A stretch of DNA of 64,000 bases from an uncultured Collinsella sp. (lineage in GTDB: Bacteria; Actinomycetota; Coriobacteriia; Coriobacteriales; Coriobacteriaceae): the NCBI GenBank assembly GCA_900758885.1, contig CAAETD010000070.1, positions 32,712-96,711 of the forward strand. The letters are read 5' to 3'. Under the pieces are notes generated by a model. That model was not told the origin of the DNA. It ran no database searches and was given only the letters and a program-made list of their open reading frames with translations. Below, piece by piece: positions 51,222 through 62,759 of this stretch (its first letter is position 1; each line of letters opens with the position of its first letter). A program made the translations under genes and the position numbers.

Positions 51222-54101
51222 TTATTGAGCATCAAGTTGAGCCTGACGCTCCCGATCACGCTTGAGCAACGGCGCCAAAAACTTGCCCGTATAACTCTGC
51301 GGACAGTCCGCAACCTGCTCCGGTGTGCCCGAAACCACGACGGTTCCGCCGCCGTTACCGCCCTCGGGACCCATATCGATCAGGCGGTCGGCAACCTTGA
51401 TGACATCAAGGTTGTGCTCAATCACCAGCACCGTGTTGCCCGCATCGACCAAGCGCTGCAGCACATCGAGCAGCTGGCGGACGTCCTCAAAATGAAGACC
51501 GGTCGTCGGCTCGTCCAAAATATAGAACGTCTTGCCCGTCTGGCGTCGATGAAGCTCCTTGGCGAGCTTCACACGCTGCGCCTCGCCGCCCGAGAGCGTC
51601 GTGGCGGGCTGGCCCAGGCTCACGTAGCCTAAGCCTACATCGTACAGCGTCTGGAGCTTGCGCTTAATCTGCGGGATATTCCCAAAGAAGGCCAGCGCCT
51701 CGGTGACGCTCATGTCGAGCACGTCCGAGATGGTCTTGCCACGGTAGGTGACCTCGAGTGTCTCGCGGTTGTAGCGTTTACCGCCGCAAACTTCGCAGGG
51801 AACGTAGATATCGGGAAGGAAGTGCATCTCGATCTTGATCTGCCCGTCGCCCTTGCACGCCTCGCAGCGCCCGCCACTCACATTAAAGGAGAAACGACCC
51901 GGCGAGTAGCCGCGCGCCTTCGACTCCGGCGTACTCGCAAACAGTGCGCGAAGATCATCCCACAGGCCGATATAGGTAGCAGGGTTGGAACGCGGCGTAC
52001 GGCCAATCGGCGACTGGTCGATATCGATAACCTTATCGATACACTCGATGCCCTCGATTTTTTTATACGGACCCACAGGGCGCGTCGAACGGTGAATGGC
52101 ATTCGTAAGGGCAGGCGCAATGGTGTCGGTAACCAGGGAGCTCTTGCCCGATCCCGACACGCCGGTAACAACCGTAAGCGTACCAAACTCGATCTTGGCG
52201 GTAACGTTTTTGAGGTTGTTGGCTCGAGCGCCCGTAATTTTAAGGCAGCCGCGACCGGGCTTGCGCCGTTCATCAGGCACCCGAATCATTCGTTTGCCGG
52301 TCAGATAAGCGCCCGTCATCGACTCAGGACACGCCATGATATCAGCAGGCGTTCCCGCCGCGACTACGTGTCCGCCGTTGACACCGGCGCCGGGCCCCAT
52401 GTCGATCACGTAGTCGGCGGCACGGATTGTATCCTCGTCGTGTTCGACAACGATAACGGTATTGCCGATATCGCGCAGGCGCTCGAGCGTCTTGATCAGG
52501 CGCTCGTTGTCACGCTGATGAAGACCGATCGAGGGCTCGTCCAGAATATAGAGCACGCCCATGAGACCCGCGCCGATCTGCGTTGCCAGTCGAATACGCT
52601 GTGCCTCGCCACCGGAAAGCGTCGCCGAGGCACGATCGAGTGTCAGATAGTCGAGTCCAACATCGACCAGAAAACGCAAGCGCTCCAGAATTTCCTTGAC
52701 GATACGGCCGCCGATAAACTGTTGGCGCTCGGTGAGTTCCAGGCCCTCAAAAAACTCGAGCGATTCACGGCACGACAGGCAACAAACCTCGTAAATGGAC
52801 TTGCCGCCCACGGTGACGGCGAGCATCTCGGAGCGCAAACGAGCGCCGTGGCAGGTCGAGCACGGCTCCTCGCGAATGTACTTCTCCAGGCGCGCCTTGG
52901 TGTTCTCGTTCGTCGTCTCGGTATAGCGCTCGTACAGGATATTGCGCACGCCCGAGAACTTGGTGTCCCACTGGCTGCGGCGTCCATCGAGCTTTTGATA
53001 GTCAACCGAAATCTTCTGGTCGCCCATGCCGTCTAAAAACGCGCGACGCACCCGCGGAGGCAGATCCTCCCACGGCGTATCGACGCTCACCTTGAAGTGT
53101 TTACAGACCGCAGCGAAAATCTGCGGATAGTAGTTCGAATTGCCAAACAGGCTACCAAAGACTCCGTCGGCAATGGACTTCGAGGGATCCTCAATCAGCG
53201 CCTCGGCATCAACGGTTTTCTTAAAGCCCAGGCCGTCGCACTCAGGACATGCGCCATAGGGAGCGTTGAACGAAAAGTCGCGGGGTTGTAGGTCGTCGAT
53301 GGAGTGCCCGTGCTCCGGGCATGCCAGAGCCAACGAATACTCCAGTAGCTCGCCCTCGGTCCCCTCGGGAGCATCGCGATCGGGCAGCATGTACACGTTT
53401 ACATTGCCGTGAGCCAGCGCGGTCGCCTGCTCAACAGACTCGGCGATACGGCCCAGAGAATTCTCACGGATCACGATGCGGTCGACTACGACCTCGATAT
53501 CGTGTTTGAACTTCTTGTCCAGATCGATCGGATCGTCGAGCGAGCGCACTTCACCGTCGACACGCACGCGGCTAAAGCCCTCGGCGCGAAGGTCCTCAAA
53601 CAGTTTGGTGTACTCGCCTTTTCGCCCGCGCACCACCGGTGCCAGCACAAACGCGCGGCGGCCCTCCCCCGCCGCCAAGACCTTGTCGGCAACCTGGTCG
53701 GTCGTCTGGCGCTCAATGACGCGGCCGCATTCGGGACAGTGCGGGGTGCCCACACGGGCGAACAGCAGGCGCAGATAGTCATAAATCTCGGTTACGGTGC
53801 CAACCGTCGAGCGAGGGTTTTTAGACGTCGTCTTTTGGTCGATCGACACCGCCGGCGAAAGGCCGTCGATTGAATCCAAGTCGGGTTTGTCCATCTGGCC
53901 CAAGAACTGGCGCGCATAGCTCGAAAGACTCTCGACGTATCGACGCTGGCCCTCGGCATAGATAGTGTCAAATGCCAGCGAACTCTTGCCCGAGCCAGAA
54001 AGACCGGTAATGACCACGAGTTGGTCACGCGGAATGGAAACATCGATATCACGGAGGTTGTGCTCACGAGCGCCGCGAATAACGATAGAAGAATCAGACA
54101 T
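51222..54101 (-). CDS. uvrA: UvrABC excinuclease subunit A
   Basis: A 959-residue DNA-damage sensor with two ABC ATPase modules and zinc sites. The N-terminal Walker A is [14 protein letters not shown] and the second is [14 protein letters not shown]; signatures [12 protein letters not shown] and [12 protein letters not shown] are both present. Zinc-type Cys pairs are in [13 protein letters not shown] and CPACxG-like regions. Length is normal. A LexA-box-like sequence lies upstream (54163-54176). Confidence 0.96.
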   Translation of the reverse strand: MSDSSIVIRGAREHNLRDIDVSIPRDQLVVITGLSGSGKSSLAFDTIYAEGQRRYVESLSSYARQFLGQMDKPDLDSIDGLSPAVSIDQKTTSKNPRSTVGTVTEIYDYLRLLFARVGTPHCPECGRVIERQTTDQVADKVLAAGEGRRAFVLAPVVRGRKGEYTKLFEDLRAEGFSRVRVDGEVRSLDDPIDLDKKFKHDIEVVVDRIVIRENSLGRIAESVEQATALAHGNVNVYMLPDRDAPEGTEGELLEYSLALACPEHGHSIDDLQPRDFSFNAPYGACPECDGLGFKKTVDAEALIEDPSKSIADGVFGSLFGNSNYYPQIFAAVCKHFKVSVDTPWEDLPPRVRRAFLDGMGDQKISVDYQKLDGRRSQWDTKFSGVRNILYERYTETTNENTKARLEKYIREEPCSTCHGARLRSEMLAVTVGGKSIYEVCCLSCRESLEFFEGLELTERQQFIGGRIVKEILERLRFLVDVGLDYLTLDRASATLSGGEAQRIRLATQIGAGLMGVLYILDEPSIGLHQRDNERLIKTLERLRDIGNTVIVVEHDEDTIRAADYVIDMGPGAGVNGGHVVAAGTPADIMACPESMTGAYLTGKRMIRVPDERRKPGRGCLKITGARANNLKNVTAKIEFGTLTVVTGVSGSGKSSLVTDTIAPALTNAIHRSTRPVGPYKKIEGIECIDKVIDIDQSPIGRTPRSNPATYIGLWDDLRALFASTPESKARGYSPGRFSFNVSGGRCEACKGDGQIKIEMHFLPDIYVPCEVCGGKRYNRETLEVTYRGKTISDVLDMSVTEALAFFGNIPQIKRKLQTLYDVGLGYVSLGQPATTLSGGEAQRVKLAKELHRRQTGKTFYILDEPTTGLHFEDVRQLLDVLQRLVDAGNTVLVIEHNLDVIKVADRLIDMGPEGGNGGGTVVVSGTPEQVADCPQSYTGKFLAPLLKRDRERQAQLDAQ

Positions 54102-54162
54102 GGAAGCTCCTTGCCTCCTATTGCATCGAATCATACTGTCGATGAGTTTAGCGCACTCGACG

Positions 54163-54176
54163 CGCACAGATGTTCG
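54163..54176 (-). promoter_or_regulatory. Candidate LexA (SOS) box upstream of uvrA
   Basis: On the minus strand CGAACATCTGTGCG matches the Gram-positive SOS consensus CGAAC-N4-GTTCG with one mismatch. It lies 62-75 bases upstream of the uvrA start, in the divergent gap with the LTA-synthase-like gene. No similarly good site was seen before uvrB. Confidence 0.4.
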
Positions 54177-54294
54177 TAATACAAGATTCGCAGACCTTTA
54201 GCTTTGCGTATCGGGCGCTTTGTTTCTCGAAATGCCGTGGAAAGGTTACAGTAATCTAATACTGAACTTAATTTGCCGTAACAGAGGAACGTCC

Positions 54295-56448
54295 ATGACC
54301 GAAGATATCCCCCTTGAAATCACTTCGAGCGACATGGCCAATCTGCCCATATTCATCGCCGTCCTTATCGTGGCCATCGTCGTGGTGCGCGTATATTTTT
54401 CAATCAAACACAATGAAAAGCCGCCCATTGCCCGCGTCTTTTGGTGCGCAACGCTCCTCATCCCGCTCGGCATGGTAGCTGCATGGATTACGAATCAATT
54501 GCTCGTAAATGAGGACAATTCCCTATGGGTCCTTTCTTATTCGGCGCTCGGTGCTACCGCCGTCATACTTCTTGTCGAGCCCTTGGTTTCGGGACTTATC
54601 GACCAAACCGATCTTGCGACGGAAACGGTTGCCTGTATTTGCCGTGACATCCTTGTCATCGCCGCTGTTTCAGCGCTCTCGTTCGTTTCACTCGAAATTG
54701 CCTGTAACGAAACGTTCTATCGCATTCCCGCCAACTCATTCGGGTTTTCCGTCGGGCTGCTCGCGACGGTTCTGCTCTCCCTTTATTTGCTGGGACAGCG
54801 TCATGGAGGCGTCATGGCCCTCGTGCCCGTCGCCTGTTGCATCCTTGGCATTGCCGAGCACTTCGTCATAACGTTTAAAGGCGAGGCCATCCTGCCAAGC
54901 GATATCTTGGCCCTTGGCACCGCAATGGAAGTGAGCGAGGGATACGAGTTTACCTTTACCGCCGGAATCGTAACCTCTCTCGCCCTGCTGGAGATTTCCC
55001 TGGGGCTTCTTTCGCTTATCCGACCGCAAAAGCTCCGTACGCCCACCCATGTCTTCCCCGCAATCGCCGCTAACCTCTGCGCTTTTCTGCTAGTGACCGT
55101 TGTGGGGCTCTCGGGCTTTTCCAGCATCGACTTGGAGCAGGCGCTGAATTTTGGATTTGACCGTTGGCAGCCCATCACCACGTATGCGTCTCAGGGTTTT
55201 ATCACTTCGTTCACCGAAATGGTCAACGAGTTGCCCATTGAGAAGCCCGAAGACTATACGCCCGATGAGGCGCAGAGCATCGAGCAGGAGCTCGCCGCCA
55301 CCTACGACAGCACGTATGGCTCGAGCGAGCAGCGCGCGGTGGCCGTTGCCCAGTTCAATGAAATCAAGCCGACGATTGTTGCCGTCATGAATGAGAGTTT
55401 TAGCGACCTTTCGTGCTTTGAGCAGCTCCAGGCGGCCGGGTACACCGGCCCCGCATTCTACAACTCGCTTCCCGACACACTTGTTCGCGGCACCATGCTC
55501 GCTTCGGTCGCCGGTGGCGGAACGGCGAACTCCGAATTCGAATTTTTGACCGGAGCGACAACGGCCTTTGTCGGATTAGGCAAAATCCCCTATCAGCTGT
55601 ATCAGATGAATGGCGTCAACAGCCTGGCAAAGGACCTTAAGGAGCTTGGGTATACCGCTACCGCTATGCACCCGCAAAACCCCGTCAACTACCATCGAGA
55701 TAAAATCTATCAGCAGCTGGGCTTTGGAGACTTTCTTTCAATCGGCGATTTCGAAGGTGCGCCCTGTTACCATGCCGGCGTATGCGACTACGCCACCTAC
55801 GACAAGATACTCGACCTGCTTAGAACCGACGAAGCCCCGCAGTTCATCTTTGACGTCACGATGCAAAATCACGGCGGCTACGACTATGGCACCGTTCCCG
55901 CCGAGGAGCTGACAAACTATTGGGTCGAGGGAGCCAGCGAGGGCGCCAATAGCGCGCTCAACACCTATCTTACCTGCATCAACGCATCCGACCGGGACCT
56001 CGAGTACTTTATCAACGAGCTCCGCAATATCGGCAGACCGGTTGTCCTTGTCTTTTTTGGCGACCATCAGCCGAGCGCCGCAACGACTCTCAACGACGAG
56101 CTGTACCCTCAGGAAGATACGGCAAGCCACGCTTTCCGTATCTATCAGTCGACATATTTCGTCTGGGCTAACTATGAAATCGCCGGCAATACCGAGCTCA
56201 ACGTCTACGACACCGTTGGGGCAAACGAGATTGCAGCCATTACCCTTAATAAGATCGGCGCCCCGCTCACCGACTATCAAAAGGCTCTGCTTGCAACAAG
56301 GTCAGATGTGCCCACCATCAATGTCGCCGGCTACCTTGGTGCCGACGGGCTGCGCTACGACTTGGAATCTGAAGACAGCCCATACGCCTCGACGATCGAC
56401 AAGCTGCAGCGCATGCAATACCTCGAGTTCGCCAGCAAAGTTCAGTAA
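54295..56448 (+). CDS. LTA-synthase-like phosphoglycerol transferase (sulfatase fold)
   Basis: A 717-residue membrane-anchored enzyme. The first ~300 residues hold about six to seven hydrophobic helices. The extracellular domain has the alkaline-phosphatase fold of LtaS and MdoB: MNESFSDL (metal-binding Glu), GGGTANSEFEFLTG with the likely Thr nucleophile, MQNHGGYD and FFGDHQPS with metal ligands. It probably transfers phosphoglycerol or a related group to a cell-surface polymer. The ATG at 54295 follows AGAGGAA. No other teichoic acid genes are nearby. Confidence 0.85.
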   Translation: MTEDIPLEITSSDMANLPIFIAVLIVAIVVVRVYFSIKHNEKPPIARVFWCATLLIPLGMVAAWITNQLLVNEDNSLWVLSYSALGATAVILLVEPLVSGLIDQTDLATETVACICRDILVIAAVSALSFVSLEIACNETFYRIPANSFGFSVGLLATVLLSLYLLGQRHGGVMALVPVACCILGIAEHFVITFKGEAILPSDILALGTAMEVSEGYEFTFTAGIVTSLALLEISLGLLSLIRPQKLRTPTHVFPAIAANLCAFLLVTVVGLSGFSSIDLEQALNFGFDRWQPITTYASQGFITSFTEMVNELPIEKPEDYTPDEAQSIEQELAATYDSTYGSSEQRAVAVAQFNEIKPTIVAVMNESFSDLSCFEQLQAAGYTGPAFYNSLPDTLVRGTMLASVAGGGTANSEFEFLTGATTAFVGLGKIPYQLYQMNGVNSLAKDLKELGYTATAMHPQNPVNYHRDKIYQQLGFGDFLSIGDFEGAPCYHAGVCDYATYDKILDLLRTDEAPQFIFDVTMQNHGGYDYGTVPAEELTNYWVEGASEGANSALNTYLTCINASDRDLEYFINELRNIGRPVVLVFFGDHQPSAATTLNDELYPQEDTASHAFRIYQSTYFVWANYEIAGNTELNVYDTVGANEIAAITLNKIGAPLTDYQKALLATRSDVPTINVAGYLGADGLRYDLESEDSPYASTIDKLQRMQYLEFASKVQ

Positions 56449-56593
56449 GCCCGCCCATTCGCTTGGACCCATCGTATTGCAAGCACGCTCGGCCCAAATG
56501 CATCGCAAATGACTCCCGCTCGCAAACGAGGGTACAATGACGCTCGTGTCATATCACGGGGTCCCGGCCCCAACATATACAAAGGAGTCATAC

Positions 56594-57424
56594 ATGGGTT
56601 GCGAGCACGCACAGGCCGCCGGCGGACAAACGTCGCCGTCGCAATTTGAGGAGAACACGCTGTCCGAGGTCAAACGCGTCATCGCCGTGCTTTCCGGCAA
56701 GGGCGGTGTCGGCAAGTCGTTTGTCACCGGTGCCATCGCCACCGAGCTTGCCCGTCACGGCCACAAGGTCGGCGTCCTCGATGCCGACATCACCGGTCCC
56801 TCTATCCCCAAGATGTTCGGTATGAGCGGACGCCACGTCCATGCCCTTGGCAACCTTATGCTGCCCGAAATCACCGAGCACGGCGTCAAGGTCATGAGCT
56901 CCAACCTGCTGCTCCAAAACGAGACCGACCCCGTCCTTTGGCGCGGTCCGGTCATCGCAGGCGCCATTAGGCAGTTCTGGAGCGAGACCTCGTGGGGCCC
57001 CATCGACTACCTGCTGGTCGACATGCCTCCGGGAACAGGCGACGTCGCGCTCACCGTCTTCCAGTCGCTGCCCGTCGACGGCATCGTCATCGTCACGAGC
57101 CCGCAGGACCTGGTCTCGATGATCGTCGCCAAGGCGGTCAACATGGCCGAGAAGATGAACGTCCCCATTCTGGGCATCGTCGAGAACATGAGCTATATTG
57201 AGTGCCCCGACTGCGGCAAGAAGATCGAGGTCTTTGGCAAGAGCAAGCTCCCCGAGGTCGCAGAGCGCTATAACCTCGACATCTTGGGCACGCTTCCCAT
57301 TAATCCGGCACTCGCCGAGGCCTGCGATAAGGGCGAGGTTGAGACCGCGCTGCCCGATGGCATGTTGCCCAAGGCAGTCTCTGCCGTCGAGGCTATTACC
57401 CCGCACGAGACCGACGAGGCCTAA
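56594..57424 (+). CDS. mrp: Mrp/NBP35-family iron-sulfur cluster carrier ATPase
   Basis: A 276-residue P-loop ATPase that carries and delivers Fe-S clusters. The deviant Walker A is SGKGGVGKS (residues 34-42), Walker B LLVDMPPGTGD, and the cluster-binding CxxC is in IECPDCGKK near residue 200. An extra N-terminal Cys (MGCEH) resembles the Cys-bearing N-termini of NBP35 members. The start follows AAAGGAG. The next gene begins immediately after its stop, so an operon is likely. Confidence 0.92.
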   Translation: MGCEHAQAAGGQTSPSQFEENTLSEVKRVIAVLSGKGGVGKSFVTGAIATELARHGHKVGVLDADITGPSIPKMFGMSGRHVHALGNLMLPEITEHGVKVMSSNLLLQNETDPVLWRGPVIAGAIRQFWSETSWGPIDYLLVDMPPGTGDVALTVFQSLPVDGIVIVTSPQDLVSMIVAKAVNMAEKMNVPILGIVENMSYIECPDCGKKIEVFGKSKLPEVAERYNLDILGTLPINPALAEACDKGEVETALPDGMLPKAVSAVEAITPHETDEA

Positions 57425-58696
57425 GTGAACGCGAGCGCCTTCTATGACGTCCTGGTAATCGGCGGCGGGGCTTCAGGCCTCGCCGCCGCCATTACGGCCG
57501 CACGTGCTGGCAAAAGCGTCTGCATCGTTGAGCGCGATGTCGCCTGCGGCCTTAAGCTCCTTGCGACCGGTAACGGCCGCTGCAACCTCTCCAACGAATC
57601 GATTGATCCTCAGCGGTATAACCACCCCGCATTCGTCGAATCCGTCATGGGCCCCCAGCCCGAACAAGAGCTTATGGGTTTCTTCTCCTCGCTGGGCATC
57701 ATGACAACCTCCGAGGAAGGCCGACTGTACCCGCGCTCCCTTCGCGCCGAGTCGGTGCGCGACGCGCTTCTCAACGTTTGCGACCGCCTAGGTATCACCT
57801 TAATCTGCGGAGCCAACGTTGCCTCGGCGCACAAAGCTTCCGAAGGCTGGACACTCCAAATAGACCGTCCAGCGCGGGCACTCAAGGCAAAAAAGCACGA
57901 CGACCGAAAATCGGAGCTCCGCTCGCTTCGGAAAGCGCTCGCCGATGTCCCTCGCAAGAACGAGGCCCTGCAGGCACATGCCGTAATTATCGCCACGGGT
58001 GGCAACCCCACCGGTATCGCCGATACGTTTCGCCTCCCCCTCACTTCGCTGCGCCCCATCCTCTGCCCCGTATCGGCAACGGTCGTCGGCGATCGGGCGG
58101 CACTCAAGACGTTGGATGGCCTGCGCGTCCGCGCCCGCTTGACGCTCGCCCGCAATCATAATGAGCTCTGGCACGAAGACGGTGAAGTCCTGTTTCGAAC
58201 CTTCGGTATCTCGGGCGTCGCTGTCTTCAACCTCTCCCGACGCATCCAGCACGGCGACACGATTCTGCTCGACATTTTCCCCGACCTCTCCAAAGACGAG
58301 CTGCTCGATATGCTCAACCGACGCGTTGAACTGCTCGGCCGCTTTTCGCCCCACGACCCCCGCTGGTTCGATGGTATGCTCGCCCCTCAACTCTCCCGCG
58401 TCGTCTGTACGGCGTTCGAGCAGTGCCATCCAGACTCCAACGATGTCATCCATCTGGTCTCCATCCTCAAGCACTTTAAACTGCTCGTTGACGGAACGGC
58501 CGAGGAGCGCTCGGCACAGGTCATACGTGGCGGCATACCCATCGAGACCATCTCGATACCCAGCCTCCGCGTGAACGACGCAGTCGATACACCGCTTTGC
58601 GTCTGCGGCGAAGCGCTCAATATCGACGCCGACTGCGGTGGCTTCAACCTTGCATGGGCGTGGCTTTCGGGCATTCGCGCTGCAAGTAACCTATAG
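57425..58696 (+). CDS. HI0933/YhiN-family FAD-dependent oxidoreductase
   Basis: A 423-residue flavoprotein with N-terminal GGGASGLAAAITAARAG for FAD binding, followed by the family motif TGNGRCNLSN. The C-terminal GG-D-C segment (DADCGGFNLAWAWLSG) ends the FAD contacts. Members are annotated as aminoacetone oxidase-like, but roles are unclear. The start is GTG directly after the mrp stop, with GAGG upstream. It is followed by a terminator-like hairpin. Confidence 0.82.
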   Translation: MNASAFYDVLVIGGGASGLAAAITAARAGKSVCIVERDVACGLKLLATGNGRCNLSNESIDPQRYNHPAFVESVMGPQPEQELMGFFSSLGIMTTSEEGRLYPRSLRAESVRDALLNVCDRLGITLICGANVASAHKASEGWTLQIDRPARALKAKKHDDRKSELRSLRKALADVPRKNEALQAHAVIIATGGNPTGIADTFRLPLTSLRPILCPVSATVVGDRAALKTLDGLRVRARLTLARNHNELWHEDGEVLFRTFGISGVAVFNLSRRIQHGDTILLDIFPDLSKDELLDMLNRRVELLGRFSPHDPRWFDGMLAPQLSRVVCTAFEQCHPDSNDVIHLVSILKHFKLLVDGTAEERSAQVIRGGIPIETISIPSLRVNDAVDTPLCVCGEALNIDADCGGFNLAWAWLSGIRAASNL

Positions 58697-58725
58697 CCGC
58701 GCAGTCTATAATCAAAACGCATTCG

Positions 58726-58757
58726 GGCCGTCTGGGACACCGGACGGCCTCTTTCTT
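58726..58757 (+). terminator. Terminator between the two oxidoreductase genes
   Basis: GGCCGTC and GACGGCC form a stem around a 10-nt loop, followed by TCTTTCTT. It lies between the two FAD oxidoreductase genes and may reduce read-through into the second. Confidence 0.7.
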
Positions 58758-58775
58758 GCATCTAAGGAGACCTCG

Positions 58776-60416
58776 ATGATCGAAATCACCCAAGTCAATG
58801 CGTCGCTCGATGAAGCCGGCGATGAAAAAGCTTGCCTCATCGTTGGCAAGCGAGCCGCCAAACGCGTCCTACGTTGCAAGGACTCCGAGATCAAGTCCAT
58901 CGAGCTCCACCGCAAGTCCATCGATGCCCGCAAAAAACGAGACGTTCATTTTATCCTGAGCTTTCGTGTTGAGCTGACGAGCCCAGACATCGAGCAGACA
59001 GTGCTCGACAGCGTTGCTGCGCGCGACCGCTCACGCGTGCGCACGATAGAAGACAATGAGCCTTCATTCCCCTCCCCCGTTTCCGACGCGCCCAAAGAGC
59101 GCCCCGTCGTCGTCGGTGCCGGATGCGCTGGCCTTTTCGCCGCACTCACCCTTGCCGAAGCGGGTCTGAAGCCCTTGCTTATCGAACGGGGCGATCCGGC
59201 ACTTCGCCGCTCGCAGGCAATCGACCTCTTCCTGAAGGAGCGCACCCTCGACCCCGAGAGCAATATCCAGTTTGGCTTGGGCGGTGCGGGTACTTTCTCG
59301 GATGGCAAGCTCAATACGGGAACCAAAAATCCCGCCCATCGCCTTATCCTGGACACCTTCGTCGAAGCGGGCGCACCCCGAGACATTCTGTGGGATGCCA
59401 AGCCGCATATTGGTTCCGACATCCTTCCCACTGTTGTCACCAATATTTCCCAGCGCATCGAACGGCTCGGAGGTGTCGTTCGCTATCGAACAAAGCTCGT
59501 TGACATTCGCGCCGACGCGTCCGGCGCCATCACCGGCGTCGATGTCCAGGCGTCTCAACATGCCGCGACTGAGCAAATCGCCACGAAGCACCTTATCCTT
59601 GCCTGCGGCCATTCCGCCCGCGACGTATTCGAGCTCCTCAAGGACCATGGCGTAGCCCTCGCGCAAAAAACCTTTGCCATGGGCGTACGCATCGAGCACC
59701 CGCAGCTCGATATCGATCGAGCCCAATATGGCCCTTCGGCGGGGCATCCTGCCCTCGGAGCAGCCCCCTACAAGCTCGTCGCCCATCTTCCCAACGAGCG
59801 CAGCGTGTTCTCGTTTTGCATGTGCCCCGGCGGGCAGGTTGTCGCCGCCTCTTCCGAGCCGGGCCACCTGTGCGTCAACGGGGCCAGCCTCAATGCCCGT
59901 AACGGACGCAATGCAAATGCCGCCCTGCTCGTTAACGTCACGCCCGACGACCTTCCCACCGACGATCCGCTCGCAGGCGTTGAACTCCAGCGCACCTGTG
60001 AGCAGGCCGCCTATCGCCTAGGCGGCTCTAACTGGAATGCACCGGCACAGCTCGTCGGCGATTTCCTTGCAAAACGTCCCAGCGCGGCATGTGGAAAAAT
60101 TAAACCCACTTATCCGCTCGGTGTGACTTGGACGGCAATTGACGAGGCCCTGCCGCAGCATATCGTCGAGTCGCTTCGCCTGGGAATTCCCCTGCTCGGG
60201 AAAAAGCTACGGGGCTACGACCGCCCCGATGCCGTGCTTACCGGCGTGGAGACACGTTCGAGCTCCCCGGTCACCGTCACCCGAGATCGCGCGTGTCATG
60301 CCGTGGCGACCCCAGGCCTCTACCCTTGTGGCGAAGGAGCAGGATATGCCGGCGGCATCATGAGCGCCGCCACCGATGGCATCCGGTGCGCCGAGGCCCT
60401 AATCGCCGACCTCTAG
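58776..60416 (+). CDS. FAD-dependent dehydrogenase (COG2509-like)
   Basis: A 546-residue flavoprotein with an N-terminal domain of about 100 residues rich in Lys and Arg, then the FAD-binding VVGAGCAGLFAALTLAEAG (about residue 113). Motifs FGLGGAGTFSDGKLNTG and GEGAGYAGGIMSAATDG are characteristic of this group. The reaction is not known. The ATG at 58776 follows AAGGAG; the open frame extends 46 codons upstream over the terminator. Confidence 0.85.
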   Translation: MIEITQVNASLDEAGDEKACLIVGKRAAKRVLRCKDSEIKSIELHRKSIDARKKRDVHFILSFRVELTSPDIEQTVLDSVAARDRSRVRTIEDNEPSFPSPVSDAPKERPVVVGAGCAGLFAALTLAEAGLKPLLIERGDPALRRSQAIDLFLKERTLDPESNIQFGLGGAGTFSDGKLNTGTKNPAHRLILDTFVEAGAPRDILWDAKPHIGSDILPTVVTNISQRIERLGGVVRYRTKLVDIRADASGAITGVDVQASQHAATEQIATKHLILACGHSARDVFELLKDHGVALAQKTFAMGVRIEHPQLDIDRAQYGPSAGHPALGAAPYKLVAHLPNERSVFSFCMCPGGQVVAASSEPGHLCVNGASLNARNGRNANAALLVNVTPDDLPTDDPLAGVELQRTCEQAAYRLGGSNWNAPAQLVGDFLAKRPSAACGKIKPTYPLGVTWTAIDEALPQHIVESLRLGIPLLGKKLRGYDRPDAVLTGVETRSSSPVTVTRDRACHAVATPGLYPCGEGAGYAGGIMSAATDGIRCAEALIADL

Positions 60417-60428
60417 CGTGCTAAAGAC

Positions 60429-60464
60429 ACAGGCCCCAAGCTCAACGAGAAGCTCGGGGCCTGT
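60429..60464. terminator. Bidirectional terminator between converging genes
   Basis: ACAGGCCCCAAGCT and AAGCTCGGGGCCTGT form a strong stem with one mismatch. It lies between the oxidoreductase (plus) and uvrB (minus). T-rich sequence follows on the plus side (CCCTATTTCTT); the minus side has TCTTT. Confidence 0.75.
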
Positions 60465-60467
60465 ACC

Positions 60468-62708
60468 CTATTTCTTAAATCGCGCGCCCTGGCGTTTTCT
60501 GCCCGAAGCGAACGTAGAACCCTTACGGGCCTGCAAACGTAGGCGCTCAATCGTTTCGTCCTCAGATGCGCCCTCAAGCATCGCCCGAATCTGAACGACG
60601 GCATCGCGCAGACGTGCCGCCTCCTCAAAGTCCATGGCGGCGGAAGCATTACGCATGTCTTCCTCCATGGTCTCGACAATCCGCACGAGCTCGTCATGCG
60701 GTAGCCCTTCCAGTTGCTCGGCAAGCGTCTGCTCGGGTGCCGCCGTCTCCGGCGCGGCGCCCTCGCCGTTTTCATCGGGCGTGTAGAACGCACCATGGCC
60801 CAGAGAGTCGCCCTTCGAGCGTCCCTTCGAGCCCACAGTCTTTTCGGCCTCGGCAATAAAGCTCGAAATGTCGTTAATGGCCTTGCGGACCGTCTTGGGC
60901 ACAATGCCATGCTCTTCGTTATATGCCATCTGAATCTCGCGACGGCGTTGCGTCTCCTCGATGGCTTCTTTCATCGAATCGGTCACAACGTCTGCATACA
61001 TGATAACCTCGCCGTCGGCATTACGGGCCGCACGACCAATCGTCTGAATCAACGAACGGCGGTTGCGCAAGAAGCCTTCCTTGTCAGCGTCGAGAATTGC
61101 CACCAGCGAGACCTCAGGAAGGTCTAGACCCTCACGGAGCAGGTTGATGCCAACGAGAACATCAATCTTTCCCTCGCGCAGCGTTCGCAGGATCTCGACA
61201 CGGTCCATCGTCGCTGTATCGGAGTGCATGTAGTTGACCTTAATGCCGGCATCAAGCAGGTGGTCGGTCAGGTCCTCGGCCATGCGCTTGGTGAGCGTGG
61301 TCACCAGCACGCGCTCTTTGCGGGCAACGCGCTCGCGACTCTCATCCTCAAGATCGTCAATCTGACCGCGAACCGGACGCACATCGATCTTGGGGTCGAG
61401 CAGGCCGGTCGGACGAATAATCTGTTCAACATCGTTTTGACTCACGCGCAACTCATAGTCGCCCGGCGTGGCCGAGACGTAGATGAACTGCGGAATCCTT
61501 GCCTCAAACTCATCGAAGCGAAGCGGACGGTTGTCGAGCGCCGAGGGCAGGCGAAAACCATGCTCCACCAGGGTCACCTTACGCGAACGGTCACCTTCGT
61601 GCATGCCGCGAATCTGCGGCACCGTCACATGGCTCTCGTCGATGATGCAAAGCATGTCCTTGGGAAAGTAGTCGATCAAGGTAAACGGCGGCTCACCCGG
61701 CTTACGTCCATCCAGATGGCGCGAGTAGTTCTCGATGCCGTTGCAAAAGCCCATCGTCTCGAGCATCTCGAGGTCATAATCGGTCCGCTGCTGCAGACGT
61801 TGAGCCTCGAGCAACTTGTCGGTCGCCTTGAGCTCCGCCACGCGCTTCTCGCACTCTTCGCTGATCGATTTCAGGGCCGCCTTGACCTTAGGTTTCTCGG
61901 TCACGTAGTGCGAAGCCGGCCACACGGGAATCGCTTCGTACTCACGCAGCATCTCACCGGTGACCTCATCGATCTCGGCAATCAGTTCGACCTCGTCGCC
62001 AAAGAACTCAAAGCGCAACGGATGCTCAGCATAGGGCGGATACACGTCGACGACATCACCGCGCACGCGGAAGGTACCGCGCGCCAAATCATAGTCATTG
62101 CGGTCGTACTGAATGTCGATGAGCGCATGGATAAAGTCATCGCGCTCGAGCGGCACCTTCTTATCGACGTTTGGTGCCAAGCCCGCATAGTCCTCGGGAG
62201 AACCGATGCCATAGATGCACGAGACCGATGCGACGACAATCACATCGCGTCGAGAAAGCAGCGATGCCGTCGCCTGATGGCGCAGCATCTCGACCTCTTC
62301 GTTAATCGAGGAGTCTTTCTCGATATACGTATCACTCTGCGGTACATATGCCTCGGGCTGATAATAGTCGTAGTACGAGACGAAGTAGACCACGGCGTTG
62401 TTAGGAAAGAATTCTTTGAGCTCGCTCGCAAGCTGGGCGGCAAGGGTTTTGTTGGGGGCCATGACCAGCGTCGGCTTACCGAGAGCTTCGATGGTCTTGG
62501 CCATGGTAAAGGTCTTGCCCGAACCGGTCACGCCAAGCAAAACCTGATAGCGGTCTCCGTCCCTCACACCCTGCACAAGCGACTCAATGGCCTTCGGCTG
62601 GGATCCTGCAGGCTCATAGGGAGACACGACCTTAAACGGCACCTCAGAGCCCTCAACGCCAAAACGTTTGAGCTCTCCGCCAACACGCTCAACTTCAAAA
62701 TCCGCCAT
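60468..62708 (-). CDS. uvrB: UvrABC excinuclease subunit B
   Basis: A 746-residue DNA helicase-like protein that verifies damage and recruits UvrC. Walker A is GVTGSGKTF, the beta-hairpin is in [12 protein letters not shown], the helicase motif DESHVTVPQ follows, and motif VI is QTIGRAARN. The C-terminus holds a UVR motif (near [11 protein letters not shown]) and a basic tail. A poorly conserved insert (about 640-680) lies before the UVR motif. The ATG at 62708 follows AGGAG. Confidence 0.96.
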   Translation of the reverse strand: MADFEVERVGGELKRFGVEGSEVPFKVVSPYEPAGSQPKAIESLVQGVRDGDRYQVLLGVTGSGKTFTMAKTIEALGKPTLVMAPNKTLAAQLASELKEFFPNNAVVYFVSYYDYYQPEAYVPQSDTYIEKDSSINEEVEMLRHQATASLLSRRDVIVVASVSCIYGIGSPEDYAGLAPNVDKKVPLERDDFIHALIDIQYDRNDYDLARGTFRVRGDVVDVYPPYAEHPLRFEFFGDEVELIAEIDEVTGEMLREYEAIPVWPASHYVTEKPKVKAALKSISEECEKRVAELKATDKLLEAQRLQQRTDYDLEMLETMGFCNGIENYSRHLDGRKPGEPPFTLIDYFPKDMLCIIDESHVTVPQIRGMHEGDRSRKVTLVEHGFRLPSALDNRPLRFDEFEARIPQFIYVSATPGDYELRVSQNDVEQIIRPTGLLDPKIDVRPVRGQIDDLEDESRERVARKERVLVTTLTKRMAEDLTDHLLDAGIKVNYMHSDTATMDRVEILRTLREGKIDVLVGINLLREGLDLPEVSLVAILDADKEGFLRNRRSLIQTIGRAARNADGEVIMYADVVTDSMKEAIEETQRRREIQMAYNEEHGIVPKTVRKAINDISSFIAEAEKTVGSKGRSKGDSLGHGAFYTPDENGEGAAPETAAPEQTLAEQLEGLPHDELVRIVETMEEDMRNASAAMDFEEAARLRDAVVQIRAMLEGASEDETIERLRLQARKGSTFASGRKRQGARFKK

Positions 62709-62759
62709 GGATACTCCTAACTCATACATCTGCAGTATACGCAGGCGGCAGGCATAGTC

